Shown: positions 36,090 to 46,926, numbered from the stretch's first letter. The stretch is 64,000 nt of DNA from an uncultured Oscillospiraceae bacterium (GCA_934646005.1 CAKUED010000006.1:57247-121246); one strand, 5' to 3'. Numbers and translations are program-made. Notes: generated by a model from the sequence alone, not told the origin.

Positions 36090-37454
36090 ATGGAAATTTC
36101 CGAACTTTTAGAGAAGCAGCGTGCGTGCTACGCAAGCGGCAAGACGCGCTCTGTGCCCTACCGCGCCGCGGCGCTGCGGCGGCTGTATGACACGGTGAAG
36201 GCACAGACGCCGGAGCTGGAGGCGGCGATGCTCGCCGATTTCGGCAAGCCCGCCGCCGAGACGTACATGACCGAGATCGGGCTGGTGCTGGCGGAGCTCC
36301 GCGACCAGCTTCGCCATGTGCGCCGGTGGTCGCGCCCGCGGCGCGTGCCCACGCCGCTGATGCACTTTCCGGCGAGCAGCTACATTTCGCCCGAGCCGTA
36401 TGGCGTGGTGCTCATCATGGCGCCGTGGAACTATCCCATCCAGCTCTGCCTCGCGCCGCTGGCGGGGGCGATCGCGGCGGGCAACTGCGCCATCGTCAAG
36501 CCCTCCGCCTACGCGCCGCACGCCAGCCGCGCCATCCGCGCGGTGATCGAGGCGGCGTTCCCGGCGGAGCACGCCGCCGTCATCGAGGGCGGACGCGCGG
36601 AAAATCAGGCACTGCTGCACGAGCGGTTCGACTACATCTTTTTCACCGGCTCATCGGCGGTCGGCAGGCAGGTCATGCAGGCGGCGGCGGAGCATCTGAC
36701 GCCGGTGTCCTTGGAGCTGGGCGGCAAGAGCCCCGTGATCGTGGACGACACGGCGGACATCCGTGTCGCCGCGCGGCGCATCGCGTTCGGCAAGGTGACG
36801 AACGCCGGGCAGACGTGCGTCGCGCCGGACTACGCGTTCGTGCGTGAGCCGGTGCTGGAGCAGTTTCTGGCGGAATACCGCCGCGCGCTGGCGGAATTTT
36901 TCCCGGGCGGCGACCTGTCGCAGATGCCCGTCATTGTAAATGAGCGCCATTTTGCGCGCCTGCGCGGGCTGCTGGAGGGGCAGCCGGTCGTCATCGGCGG
37001 CGGCTGCGACGAACAGACGCGCCGCATCGAGCCGACCGTGATCTGCCCCGCCGATCCCGAAAGCGCCGTGATGCAGGAGGAGATCTTCGGTCCGATCCTG
37101 CCCATTATCCCGTACACGCACATCCGCGAGTGCATCGCGTATATTAACGCGCACGAAAAGCCGCTGGCGCTGTATCTGTTCACGCGCGACTGCGCCATCC
37201 GCCAGCGCGTGCTCGCCACCTGCTCGTTTGGCGGCGGGTGCACGAACGACACGCTCGTGCATCTGTCGAACCCGCACCTGCCGTTCGGCGGCGTGGGCGC
37301 GTCCGGCATGGGCAGCTATCACGGCAAAAAGAGCTTTGACACGTTCACGCACGAGCGCAGCCTCCTCAAAAAATCGCCGTCGGTGGACATCCGCCTGCGC
37401 TATCAGCCGTACACCGAGGGCAAAGCGCGCGCGTATCGTTTCTTTTTACGGTGA
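36090..37454 (+). CDS. Aldehyde dehydrogenase (class 3-like, NAD(P)-dependent)
   Basis: This 454-residue protein matches the short class 3 ALDH form. It has MAPWNYPIQL, the cofactor-loop FFTGSSAVGR, the general-base Glu in SLELGGKSPVIV and the nucleophile Cys in NAGQTCVAPDY. The EEIFGPILPII motif and a C-terminal FGGVGASGMGSYHG motif follow. Such enzymes oxidise medium or long-chain and aromatic aldehydes to acids. ATG at 36090 follows AGGGGCAGG; ATG 36072 in the same frame is an alternative. Confidence 0.9.
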   Translation: MEISELLEKQRACYASGKTRSVPYRAAALRRLYDTVKAQTPELEAAMLADFGKPAAETYMTEIGLVLAELRDQLRHVRRWSRPRRVPTPLMHFPASSYISPEPYGVVLIMAPWNYPIQLCLAPLAGAIAAGNCAIVKPSAYAPHASRAIRAVIEAAFPAEHAAVIEGGRAENQALLHERFDYIFFTGSSAVGRQVMQAAAEHLTPVSLELGGKSPVIVDDTADIRVAARRIAFGKVTNAGQTCVAPDYAFVREPVLEQFLAEYRRALAEFFPGGDLSQMPVIVNERHFARLRGLLEGQPVVIGGGCDEQTRRIEPTVICPADPESAVMQEEIFGPILPIIPYTHIRECIAYINAHEKPLALYLFTRDCAIRQRVLATCSFGGGCTNDTLVHLSNPHLPFGGVGASGMGSYHGKKSFDTFTHERSLLKKSPSVDIRLRYQPYTEGKARAYRFFLR

Positions 37455-37501
37455 GATTTTTCGGCAAAACGCCGAAAAAATTGTAATTTTTTATTTTTTG
37501 C

Positions 37502-37531
37502 TTACCTTTTCCCGAAAAACTGTGTTATAAT
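37502..37531 (+). promoter_or_regulatory. Probable promoter of the CarD-like gene
   Basis: A perfect TATAAT at 37526-37531 lies in a very AT-rich stretch after a -35 candidate (TTACCT, 18-nt spacing). The -35 is uncertain, and the flanking T/A tracts could act as an UP-like element. Confidence 0.5.
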
Positions 37532-37560
37532 GTTAAAAACGAAGATGGGGAGGGGCGCGT

Positions 37561-38064
37561 ATGTTTCGCATTGGCGATTGGGTGATCTACGGGCACGAGG
37601 GCGTCTGCCGGGTGGAGGACATCGGGCATCCGTCTGTGCCGGGGCTTGACCCGAAGCGGGAGTATTACTGCCTCAAGCCCTACTATCACGCCGGCACGAT
37701 CTACGCGCCGGTGGACGGGAAGATCGTCATGCGCCCCGTCATCTCGCGCAGCGCGCTGGACGATCTGCTGCCGCGGCTGCCGGAGCTGACGGTGCTGGAC
37801 GACGTGCCGCAGAATGGGCGGCAGGCAGGCGAATATTACCGCGCGCTGCTGGCGGAGCATTCGTGTGAGCGGCTGCTGCGGCTGTGCAAAACGCTCTACG
37901 CCAAGCAGGCGTCGCTGACGCACACGCGCCGCTCCGTCAGCGCCACCGACCTGCGGAGCTGGAAGACGGCGGAGGAAATGCTCTACGGCGAGTTCGGCTT
38001 CGTGCTGGGGATCCCCCCGGCGCAGGTACGCGGGATGCTCGAAGAGCAGATCGGGGGACAATAA
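37561..38064 (+). CDS. CarD/CdnL-family transcriptional regulator
   Basis: This 167-residue protein has an N-terminal CarD/TRCF RNA-polymerase-interacting domain (FRIGDWVIYGHEGVCRVEDI, about 1-60) and a helical C-terminal domain (about 75-160) with a basic KTLYAKQ...THTRRSVSATD stretch. CarD proteins bind the RNA polymerase beta subunit and stabilise open complexes at many promoters. Its length is typical for Firmicutes. The gene stands alone between its promoter and a terminator made of box-like sequence. Confidence 0.88.
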   Translation: MFRIGDWVIYGHEGVCRVEDIGHPSVPGLDPKREYYCLKPYYHAGTIYAPVDGKIVMRPVISRSALDDLLPRLPELTVLDDVPQNGRQAGEYYRALLAEHSCERLLRLCKTLYAKQASLTHTRRSVSATDLRSWKTAEEMLYGEFGFVLGIPPAQVRGMLEEQIGGQ

Positions 38065-38072
38065 AGAGGAAA

Positions 38073-38106
38073 AACCGGGAGGGGCTTGCCCCGCCCGGTT
38101 TTTTAA
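38073..38106 (+). terminator. Terminator of the CarD-like gene, built from a C-type box
   Basis: AAAACCGGGAGGGGC pairs with GCCCCGCCCGGTTTT around a TT loop with one A-G mismatch and ends in T6. Its core GGGGCTTGCCCCGCCC is the same as array C boxes at 5394 and 15811. Confidence 0.85.
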
Positions 38107-38183
38107 TGAAGGATGAATGGTGAATGATGAATAATGAATAATTTGGCACGGGGTGGGGCTTTGACCGCATTGCCGACCGAGCC

Positions 38184-38641
38184 GTAGGGGCGGGGTTCTT
38201 CCCCGCCCGCGCGGTACGACGGCGCAAATTTGAATGCACCAATGCGGATACGCACGCGCCCGTAGGGGCGGACGACCCTGTCCGCCCGGCAAAATGCACC
38301 CGCAAACACGGATGCACCCAGGCGAATCCGTAGCACGTTTGTAGGGGTCGATGCCCACATCGACCCGCCACGACGCATCCGCAAAATCGTGCCGATTGTG
38401 GTGAATTGCAAAAAACCTAACGGTTGCGTAGGGGAGGGGTTCTACCCCTCCCGGCGGCACAATGCCGCAAATTGGGATGCACCAATGCGGAACGGGACAG
38501 GTTGCGTGGTCGCCGTTTGTTGTGCGGATTTGTTGGTGCACCGTGCGCGGGCGGGGTAGAACCCCGCCCCTACGGCGTGTCGGGAGACGCTGCGGCAAAC
38601 CCGTGATTGCCCAACGGGCGGACAGAGGCGTCCGCCCCTAC
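38184..38641. repeat. Hairpin-box array 9 (C-B-A-C2 | C'-B2')
   Basis: Boxes start at 38184, 38262, 38341, 38428, then inverted at 38549 and 38616. The first four steps are regular (78, 79, 87); the right half is irregular (121, 67), which suggests rearrangement. It is preceded at about 38105-38145 by a diverged AT-rich GTGAATGATGAA module. Confidence 0.88.
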
Positions 38642-38760
38642 GTTACGACGAAACGTGGCGGCGGCTCAGAAACTGTAAGTTCTGATCCCTTTCGGGTTCG
38701 CTACGCTCACCCACCTCCCCTTGGTCACCAAGGGGAGGCTTTGGTGCAGCGCAAATTGGC
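38642..38760 (+). repeat. Two-hairpin CTCCCC module, copy 2
   Basis: The junction TACGACGAAACGTGGCGG is followed by a GGGTTCGCTACGCTCACCC hairpin and a CCTCCCCTTGGT/CCAAGGGGAGG hairpin, the same order as copies 1 and 3. Confidence 0.8.
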
Positions 38761-38810
38761 GGCGTTTTAAAAGAATGCATAGATTTACAAATAATTCACA
38801 ATGTAAGGTA

Positions 38811-38839
38811 TTGACTTTGGCGGGGGTTGGTGGTACACT
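38811..38839 (+). promoter_or_regulatory. Promoter of the hrcA-grpE-dnaK-dnaJ operon
   Basis: TTGACT and TACACT are separated by 17 nt. The CIRCE operator begins 5 nt after the -10. Confidence 0.85.
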
Positions 38840-38843
38840 GCGT

Positions 38844-38870
38844 TTAGCACTCGGGGATGATGAGTGCTAA
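38844..38870 (+). promoter_or_regulatory. CIRCE operator (HrcA binding site)
   Basis: A perfect TTAGCACTC-N9-GAGTGCTAA inverted repeat covers the expected transcription start region. HrcA bound here represses the operon, so the operon is auto-regulated and induced when unfolded proteins occupy GroEL. Confidence 0.97.
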
Positions 38871-38900
38871 ACGAGATTTGAACCGAAGGGGGCGAGGGTT

Positions 38901-39974
38901 TTGGAGCTTTCGGAGCGCAAGAAGAAGATCCTGCGGGCGATCGTGGACAGCTACGTCCGTACCGCCGAGCCAGTAGGCTCTAAGGCGATCGCCGCGATGC
39001 CGGGGATGGATTTTTCCTCGGCGACCATCCGCAACGAGATGGCGGACCTGACGGCGCTGGGGCTGCTGGAGCAGCCGCACACGTCCGCGGGGCGCGTGCC
39101 GTCGGCGGCGGGGTATCGGTTTTATGTGGATGAGCTGATGCAGGAGTACCGGCTGTCGGTCGAGGAGACGCGGTCGATCAATCAGGCGTTTGAGGGCAAG
39201 ATGCAGCAGGTCGATCAGGTCATTTCCCAGGTCGGCAAGCTCGTCTCCAAGCTCACGAATCTGCCTGCCTACGCGCTTGCCGCACCGGCAAAGCCTGTGA
39301 CGGCGCAGCGCTTTGACCTCATTCAGGCCGGTCCTGAGAGCATCATTTTGATCGTGATGCTGGACAGCAATCAGGTCAAAAACAAGCTCATCCGCCTGCC
39401 GCTGGAAATTAACGAACAGGATCTGCACACGCTCGCGGCGCTGCTGAACGCGTCGCTGACGGGGCTTTCGGCGGAGGGCGTAACGCCCGACGTGCTCACG
39501 CGCATCACCCGCGCGGCGGGGACGGCAGCGCCGCTCGTGCCGCTGGCGGCGGAGTTCCTTCTGGAGCTGCTGCGGGAAAAATCCGGCGAGGTGTACATGA
39601 CCGGGCAGGCAAAGCTGCTGGCGCAGCCGGAATACCGGGACGTGGACAAGGCGCAGACGGTGCTGGCGTCGCTGGACGAGGACATCGTCACGAACCTGCC
39701 GGCGCTTGCCGGCGGAAGCGGGACGCAGATTTTGGTCGGCCCGGAAAACATCGCGGCGGAGCTGAAGGACACCAGCGTTGTGATGACGAAGTTCGACATC
39801 GGCGACGGGATGCAGGGCATGATCGGCGTGGTGGGACCCACGCGTATGGATTACGCGCAGATCACCGCGCGGCTGAGCTACTTTGCCGAGAATCTCGGCA
39901 GGATGTTCCAGAAGCCCGGCGACGCCGCACTGCCGCCCGCAGGCGGCGACCATGAAAAAGACCCGGAGGCATAG
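38901..39974 (+). CDS. hrcA: Heat-inducible transcription repressor HrcA
   Basis: This 357-residue protein has the HrcA N-terminal winged helix (ERKKKILRAIVDSYVRTAEPVGSKAI, with SSATIRNEMADLTALGLLEQPHTSAGRVPS) and the C-terminal GAF-like domain ending in MQGMIGVVGPTRMDYAQI. The start codon is TTG at 38901 after AAGGGGGCGAGG. It binds the CIRCE site 31 nt upstream of its own start. Confidence 0.95.
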   Translation: MELSERKKKILRAIVDSYVRTAEPVGSKAIAAMPGMDFSSATIRNEMADLTALGLLEQPHTSAGRVPSAAGYRFYVDELMQEYRLSVEETRSINQAFEGKMQQVDQVISQVGKLVSKLTNLPAYALAAPAKPVTAQRFDLIQAGPESIILIVMLDSNQVKNKLIRLPLEINEQDLHTLAALLNASLTGLSAEGVTPDVLTRITRAAGTAAPLVPLAAEFLLELLREKSGEVYMTGQAKLLAQPEYRDVDKAQTVLASLDEDIVTNLPALAGGSGTQILVGPENIAAELKDTSVVMTKFDIGDGMQGMIGVVGPTRMDYAQITARLSYFAENLGRMFQKPGDAALPPAGGDHEKDPEA

Positions 39975-39979
39975 ATACT

Positions 39980-40573
39980 ATGAGCGAAGATACAAAAAAG
40001 AAAGCGGCGGAAGCCGCAGCCGAAGAGGCGAAAGAGACCGAGCAGCAGCCGGAAGCGGCTGCTGAAAGAGCGGCTGAGAAGGCTGAAAAGCCGGAAAAGC
40101 CCGAAAAGCCGTCCAAGCACAAGTCCGGCGAGGCGGAAAAGCTGCGCGAGGCGGAGCAGAAGCTCGCAGCCGAGCATGACGGCTATCTGCGGCTGGCGGC
40201 GGAATATGATAACTTCCGCAAGCGCTCGCAACGCGAAAAGGACGGCATTTATGCCGACGCGCGCGCGGCGACGGTGGAAAAATTCCTGCCGGTATACGAC
40301 AATCTCGAGCGGGCACTCTCCCAGCAGACCACCGACGAGGCGTTCAAAAAGGGCGTGGAGATGACGATGAATCAGCTCACAAACGTCTTTGAGGCGCTGG
40401 GCGTGAAAGCCTTCGGCACGGCGGGCGAGACGTTCGATCCGGCGCTGCACAACGCGGTGATGCACTGCGAGGATGAGGCGCTGGGCGAGAATGTGATCGC
40501 TGAGGTGTTCCAGAAGGGCTTTACGCTCGGCGATAAGGTCGTGCGGTTTGCGATGGTAAAGGTCGCAAATTGA
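39980..40573 (+). CDS. grpE: Nucleotide exchange factor GrpE
   Basis: This 197-residue protein has a disordered Glu/Lys/Ala-rich N-terminus (about 1-55), a long dimerisation helix (about 55-110, with YDNFRKRSQREK) and a C-terminal beta domain (FDPALHNAVMHCEDE). It releases ADP from DnaK. GGAGG lies 11 nt before the ATG, overlapping the hrcA end. Confidence 0.95.
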   Translation: MSEDTKKKAAEAAAEEAKETEQQPEAAAERAAEKAEKPEKPEKPSKHKSGEAEKLREAEQKLAAEHDGYLRLAAEYDNFRKRSQREKDGIYADARAATVEKFLPVYDNLERALSQQTTDEAFKKGVEMTMNQLTNVFEALGVKAFGTAGETFDPALHNAVMHCEDEALGENVIAEVFQKGFTLGDKVVRFAMVKVAN

Positions 40574-40598
40574 CCACGACATATTAAATTTGTAAAAA
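40570..40598 (+). promoter_or_regulatory. Possible internal promoter before dnaK
   Basis: TTGACC and TAAAAA are separated by 17 nt in the AT-rich gap before dnaK. It could give extra dnaK-dnaJ transcription not controlled by CIRCE. Confidence 0.4.
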
Positions 40599-40624
40599 CT
40601 TTCACTTCATATAGGAGGAACTGA

Positions 40625-42463
<1,839 letters not shown>

Positions 42464-42483
42464 GGCGCTTAACGCGCCGGGCA

Positions 42484-42503
42484 GGGGCGGAGCAGTCCGC
42501 CCC
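42484..42503 (+). promoter_or_regulatory. B-box-like hairpin between dnaK and dnaJ
   Basis: GGGGCGGA pairs with TCCGCCCC around GCAG, followed by TTT. It matches the stem of an array B box and may partly terminate or stabilise dnaK mRNA, lowering dnaJ relative to dnaK. Confidence 0.6.
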
Positions 42504-42542
42504 TTTCCGGCGGTCAACCCCACCAAATTGAGGTGAGAATCC

Positions 42543-43691
42543 ATGGCAGATCAGAACAAGCGGGATTATTACGAGGTTTTGGGCGTTGAGAAAAACGCGT
42601 CGGACGCGGAGATCAAAAAGGCATACCGCAAGCTGGCGATGAAGTATCATCCCGACCAGAACCCCGGCGACAAGACCGCAGAGGAAAAATTTAAGGAAGT
42701 CAACGAGGCGTATGAGGTCCTGTCCGACGCCGACAAAAAGGCGCGCTACGACCAGTACGGCTTTGCGGGCGTCGATCCGAACTTTAACCCGAATGCCGGC
42801 AATCCCTTCGGCGGATTCGGCGGCGGCGGGTTCGGCTTTGGCGACCTGGGCGATATTTTCGGCGATTTCTTCGGCGGCGGCGCATCGTCCTCCACACGGC
42901 GGAATGGTCCTTCCAAGGGGCAGAACGTTGTGTCGGAAATTGAAATTTCGTTTGAGGACGCGGCGTTCGGCTGCGAGCGGGAGATCACGTTCGGGCGCAT
43001 CGAGCCGTGCGCGACCTGCCACGGCACGGGCTGCAAGGACGGCTCGCAGCCGGAGACGTGCTCGTACTGCCACGGCACGGGCACGGTGCGCACGCAGCAG
43101 AATTTTATGGGCATGACCATGCAGTCGAACCAGCCGTGCCCCAAGTGCGGCGGTCAGGGCAAGATCATCAAGGACGCCTGCCCCACCTGCCGCGGCAAGG
43201 GCAAGGTGCGCCGGAACAAGACCATCCGCGTGAAAGTCCCGGCGGGCATCGACAACGGGCAGTCGTTCCGCGTGCGCGACGAGGGGAACGCCGGCTCGAA
43301 CGGCGGTCCGAACGGCGACCTGCTCGTGACGGTGCGCGTGCGCAAGCATGATATTTTCGTGCGCGACGGCGCGAACGTGCTGTGCGAGATGCCCATTACC
43401 TTCGCGCAGGCGGCGCTGGGCGCGACGATCGAAGTGCCCACGCTCGACGGCAAGGTGCGCTACAACGTCCCCGAGGGGACGCAGACCGGCACGACCTTCC
43501 GCCTGCGCGGCAAGGGCATCCCCTACGTCGGCTACAAAACGCGCGGCGACCAGTTCGTCACCGTGGTCGTGGAGACGCCGCAGAAGCTCACGCAAAAGCA
43601 GAAGGACCTCCTGCGCCAGTTCGACGACGGCGCGTCGGAGGACACGCAGCCGAAGCGGAAGAGCTTTTTCGACAGGCTGAAGAATTTGTAA
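42543..43691 (+). CDS. dnaJ: Chaperone DnaJ (Hsp40)
   Basis: This 382-residue type I DnaJ has a J domain with the HPD motif (KYHPDQNPG), a Gly/Phe-rich linker (about 75-110), four CxxCxGxG zinc repeats ([32 protein letters not shown]) and C-terminal substrate domains. It stimulates DnaK ATPase. GAGGTGA precedes the ATG. Confidence 0.97.
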   Translation: MADQNKRDYYEVLGVEKNASDAEIKKAYRKLAMKYHPDQNPGDKTAEEKFKEVNEAYEVLSDADKKARYDQYGFAGVDPNFNPNAGNPFGGFGGGGFGFGDLGDIFGDFFGGGASSSTRRNGPSKGQNVVSEIEISFEDAAFGCEREITFGRIEPCATCHGTGCKDGSQPETCSYCHGTGTVRTQQNFMGMTMQSNQPCPKCGGQGKIIKDACPTCRGKGKVRRNKTIRVKVPAGIDNGQSFRVRDEGNAGSNGGPNGDLLVTVRVRKHDIFVRDGANVLCEMPITFAQAALGATIEVPTLDGKVRYNVPEGTQTGTTFRLRGKGIPYVGYKTRGDQFVTVVVETPQKLTQKQKDLLRQFDDGASEDTQPKRKSFFDRLKNL

Positions 43692-43699
43692 ATATGGGA

Positions 43700-43732
43700 G
43701 CGCCCGCGCGAGATTTCGCGCGGGCGCTTTTT
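43700..43732 (+). terminator. Terminator of the dnaK operon
   Basis: A perfect 12-bp stem (GCGCCCGCGCGA with TCGCGCGGGCGC) with a 4-nt loop is followed by T5, 9 nt after the dnaJ stop. Confidence 0.93.
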
Positions 43733-43774
43733 GCGTTATGGGGGCGTGATTCGTCGTAAGGTAGGGGCGGGGCG

Positions 43775-43822
43775 AATTGAGGGAATAGGTAATAGTGAAT
43801 AGTGAATAAGTAATTATTTTGC
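43775..43822 (+). repeat. AT-rich GTGAATA module, copy 2
   Basis: GGTAATAGTGAATAGTGAA followed by GTAATTATTTTGC, next to the same truncated C box as copy 1. Confidence 0.75.
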
Positions 43823-43835
43823 GTAGGGGTCGATG

Positions 43836-43896
43836 CGACGCCCGCAGGCTAGTTTCGAGGCGCAACCGCGCGCAGCGCGGCTCTTAGCGCCGAAGA
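43836..43896 (-). repeat. 61-bp structured insert in A box, copy 5
   Basis: Identical to copy 3 in sequence and orientation, sitting in a chimeric A box that is forward on the left and inverted on the right. Confidence 0.9.
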
Positions 43897-44040
43897 TGGG
43901 CATCGACCCCTACAAATGTTTTACGAGTTCACATTGGTGCATTCGATTTTGCAGGTGCGTCCTGCCGGGCGGACAGAGTCGTCCGCCCCTACAAGGTGCA
44001 ATGCAAAAACAAAAACGGGAGGGGCAAGCCCCTCCCCTAC

Positions 44041-44175
44041 GGTACGACGAAACGCGGGACAGCTCAGAACGCACAGCCCTTCCCCTCATCAGTCGGCTGC
44101 GCCGACAGCTTCCCCCCAGGGGGAAGCTGGGGCGCGGCGAACAGCTTCTCCTGCGGGGGAGGCTTTTTTGCGCTT
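44041..44175 (+). repeat. Two-hairpin CTCCCC module, copy 3
   Basis: The TACGACGAAACG junction is followed by a GTCGGCTGCGCCGAC hairpin and a GCTTCCCCC/GGGGGAAGC hairpin. A further CTCCTGCGGGGGAG hairpin with T6 could act as a terminator before the phage-like genes. Confidence 0.8.
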
Positions 44176-44294
44176 TTTGGGGAGTTGTCTGTTTTCGGGC
44201 AACTTTTTCTGGTTTTGGGGGTTTGGGTGAAAGGTGGTGAGGGGCTGCGGATAAAAATTCGGATCTGGAGCGCATCCGGCGGCAGCTTCGGAAG

Positions 44295-44546
44295 ATGGCG
44301 TTTGGGCGGGTGAATGACTGCGTGAAGCTGGCTTTGAGCGAGTATGACGACATTGCGAAGCTCGATCTTTCGATGCTCACCGAAATCAAGCGCAGCGACA
44401 AGGGCGGCGTGGAGCTGAAGCTGCTGGACAGGACGAAAATTCTGGCGCAGCTCGCGCAGCTCTGCGAGGGCGACGAGCGGTCGGCGGCGGCGCGGCAGCT
44501 CTTGAAGGCGCTGGACGAGGAGCGCGAGGCGGACGATGGAGCGTAA
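44295..44546 (+). CDS. Small terminase subunit-like protein, probably N-terminally short
   Basis: The 83-residue product starts MAFGRVNDCVKLAL and resembles the C-terminal half of small terminase proteins found before PBSX-type large terminases. The same frame is open back to a stop at 44238-44240 and encodes a plausible LERIRRQLRK segment, but it has no ATG, GTG or TTG start. A DNA-binding helix-turn-helix domain is therefore absent, or its start is unusual. It overlaps the large terminase gene by 11 nt. Confidence 0.6.
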   Translation: MAFGRVNDCVKLALSEYDDIAKLDLSMLTEIKRSDKGGVELKLLDRTKILAQLAQLCEGDERSAAARQLLKALDEEREADDGA

Positions 44547-45795
44547 CGGCGGCTTCTCGCCCAAGCAGCGGCGGGCGATGCTCTGGTGGCGCGCGGGCAG
44601 CCCCGACCGGCGGTATGAGGCGATCGTCTGCGACGGGGCGATCCGCTCGGGGAAAACGTTTGCGATGACGCTGGGATTTTTCCTGTGGGCGATGAGCGAA
44701 TTTACGGGCAGGCGCTTTGCGCTGTGCGGCAGAACGGTGGGCGCGCTGCGGCGAAATGTGCTGGCGGACACGCTGCCGGTGCTGCGGGCGCTGGGGATGG
44801 AGCTTTCCTGGCAGGCGGCGGACGGGTGCTGGCGGGTGCGCTTCGGCGGACGGGAGAACGACTTTTTCCTGTTCGGCGGGAACGACGAGCGGTCGGCGGC
44901 GCTCATTCAGGGCGTGACGCTGGCGGGGGTGTTTCTGGATGAGGTGGTGCTGATGCCGCGCTCGTTCGTGGAGCAGGCGTGCGCGCGGTGCTCGGACGCG
45001 GGAAGCCGCTTGTGGTTCAACTGCAATCCCGAAGGTCCGCAGCACTGGTTTTACCGGCAGTGGATCGTGCGGGCAGAGGAGATGAACTGCCTGCATCTGC
45101 ATTTTACGATGCAGGACAATCCCGCGCTCTCGCCGCAGATCCGCAGGCGGTACGCGCGGATGTACGCGGGCGTGTTTTACCGGCGGTTCGTACAGGGGCT
45201 TTGGACGGCGGCGGAGGGGCGCGTGTACGACTTTTACGACACGGGGCTTGCGCAGCCCGCGCCGGTGGGCGAGTTTTCGGAGTGGGTGATCTCGTGCGAC
45301 TACGGGACGGTGAATCCGGCGTCGTTCGGGCTGTGGGGACGGCTGGACGGCGTGTGGTACAGGGTGAAGGAATTTTACTTTGACGCGCGGCGCGAGGGGC
45401 GGCAGATGACGGACGAGGAATACGCACGGGCGCTGGGGCGGCTCGCGGGCGGGCGGGAGATCCGGCGGGTGATCGTCGATCCGTCGGCGGCGAGCTTTAT
45501 CCAGACGCTGCGGCGGCAGGGCTGGCAGGTGGAAAAGGCGAACAACGATGTGTTAAACGGTATCCGGCGGACGGCGGACGCGCTGCGCACGGGGCGGATC
45601 GTCATCTGCGCGGAGTGCGTGGACTGCCTGCGGGAGATGGACCTGTATGTCTGGGAGCGCGGCGGGACGCGCGACCGGGTGGAAAAACGAAACGACCACG
45701 CGATGGACGATATGCGCTATTTCGTGATGGGCGTTTTAGAGCCGCCGCGCGGGTTTACGGCGGTGGCGGTCTTACGACAGGAAGGGAGTACATGA
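44536..45795 (+). CDS. Phage terminase large subunit (PBSX XtmB-like)
   Basis: This 419-residue protein has an ATPase domain with Walker A GAIRSGKT (residues 34-41) and Walker B LAGVFLDE (about 130-137), then an RNase H-like nuclease domain with SCDYGTVNP, VIVDPSAASF and DHAMDDMRY supplying the acidic residues. It would package DNA into a procapsid. All key residues are intact and the length is close to XtmB of PBSX. It overlaps the portal gene by 4 nt. Confidence 0.88.
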   Translation: MERNGGFSPKQRRAMLWWRAGSPDRRYEAIVCDGAIRSGKTFAMTLGFFLWAMSEFTGRRFALCGRTVGALRRNVLADTLPVLRALGMELSWQAADGCWRVRFGGRENDFFLFGGNDERSAALIQGVTLAGVFLDEVVLMPRSFVEQACARCSDAGSRLWFNCNPEGPQHWFYRQWIVRAEEMNCLHLHFTMQDNPALSPQIRRRYARMYAGVFYRRFVQGLWTAAEGRVYDFYDTGLAQPAPVGEFSEWVISCDYGTVNPASFGLWGRLDGVWYRVKEFYFDARREGRQMTDEEYARALGRLAGGREIRRVIVDPSAASFIQTLRRQGWQVEKANNDVLNGIRRTADALRTGRIVICAECVDCLREMDLYVWERGGTRDRVEKRNDHAMDDMRYFVMGVLEPPRGFTAVAVLRQEGST

Positions 45796-46922
45796 TGCGA
45801 AAACAGGAACAGCGGGGCATTGCAAAGGCGGCGCAGCTTCGGACGCAGGAGCAGAATCCGTTCGGCGCGCTGGGGCAGGCGTGGGCGCTCGGCGGGGCGC
45901 AGGAGGAGATGTTTGAGGCGATGCGCGCGGCGCTGCCGATCTTGGACGCGGCGGTGGGGAAGCTGGTGCGGCTGACGGGCGGATTTGACGTTTCGTGCCG
46001 GGACAAGCGCGCGGAGGACGGACTGCGGCGGTTTTTGCGCGGGGTGAACGTGGGGCGCGGTCAGGTCGGCATTGCGGGCTTTCTGGAGGCTTACCTGGAC
46101 AGCCTCCTGATGTATGGGCGCGCGGTGGGCGAGCTGGTGATGTCCGGCGGGCATTTACAGGCGGTATGCTGGGGCGATGTGCGAAAGGTGCACGTCAAGC
46201 AGGGCGCGTCGCCGCTGGAGGTGAAGCTGTGCGTTTGGGAAAACGGGCAGGAGCGGGTGCTGCCGTATCAGAATCTGCTGCTGTTTTCAACGTGGAACGC
46301 GAACGCGGCGCATCCCTACGGCACGTCGCTGTTCGGCTCGATGCCGTTTCTGGCGGACGTGCTGCTGAAAATTTACAGGACGATCGGGCTGAACTGGGAG
46401 CGGGCGGGAAATGTGCGCTACTCGGTCGTTTACAAGCCCGGCAGCGAGAGCGTGCAGTCGGAGCAGGCGGCGGAGCAGATGGCGCGCGAATGGTCGCAGG
46501 CGATGCGCAGCAGCCGCAATGGTGAGGTGCGCGACTTTGTGGCGGTGGGCGATGTGGAGATCCGCGTGATCGGCGCGGACGGGCAGGCGCTCGACTCCGA
46601 GGTGCCGGTGCGGCAAATTCTGGAGCAGCTCGTTGCCAAGACGGGGCTGCCGCCGTTCATGCTGGGGCTGAGCTGGTCGTCCACGGAGCGGATGAGCGCG
46701 CAGCAGGCAGATTTGCTCACGTCCGAGCTCTGGGCGCTGCGGCGGTGCGTGCAGCCGGTGCTGGAGAAAATTTGCCGGGCGTGGCTGCGGTCGGAGGGCT
46801 TTGGATGCGAGGCGGAGATCGTATGGGACGACATTTCGCTTCAGGACACGGTGGAGGAAGCGCACGCGGCACTTTACCGCGCGCAGGCGGACAAGCTGCG
46901 GACGGAAAACGGAAAGGAGTAA
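45792..46922 (+). CDS. Phage portal protein
   Basis: This 376-residue protein is of the phage portal type: LLFSTWNANAAHPYGTSLFGS and KTGLPPFMLGLSWSSTERMSAQQADLL are conserved portal segments, and its place right after the large terminase fits. It would form the dodecameric DNA gateway of the head. Two adjacent ATG codons (45792 and 45795) are possible, with GGAAGGGAG upstream. Confidence 0.82.
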   Translation: MMRKQEQRGIAKAAQLRTQEQNPFGALGQAWALGGAQEEMFEAMRAALPILDAAVGKLVRLTGGFDVSCRDKRAEDGLRRFLRGVNVGRGQVGIAGFLEAYLDSLLMYGRAVGELVMSGGHLQAVCWGDVRKVHVKQGASPLEVKLCVWENGQERVLPYQNLLLFSTWNANAAHPYGTSLFGSMPFLADVLLKIYRTIGLNWERAGNVRYSVVYKPGSESVQSEQAAEQMAREWSQAMRSSRNGEVRDFVAVGDVEIRVIGADGQALDSEVPVRQILEQLVAKTGLPPFMLGLSWSSTERMSAQQADLLTSELWALRRCVQPVLEKICRAWLRSEGFGCEAEIVWDDISLQDTVEEAHAALYRAQADKLRTENGKE

Positions 46923-46926
46923 CATC

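Larger units (their letters stand above)
43761..44040. repeat. Hairpin-box array 10, shortened (half C, A*, B', C2')
   Basis: A C box is cut after GGGGCGGGGC and followed by the AT-rich module. An A box with the insert spans 43823-43913 and has GTAGGGG on the left and CCCCTAC on the right, so it joins a forward and an inverted half. Inverted boxes start at 43967 and 44017. The array separates dnaJ from the phage-like cluster. Confidence 0.88.
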
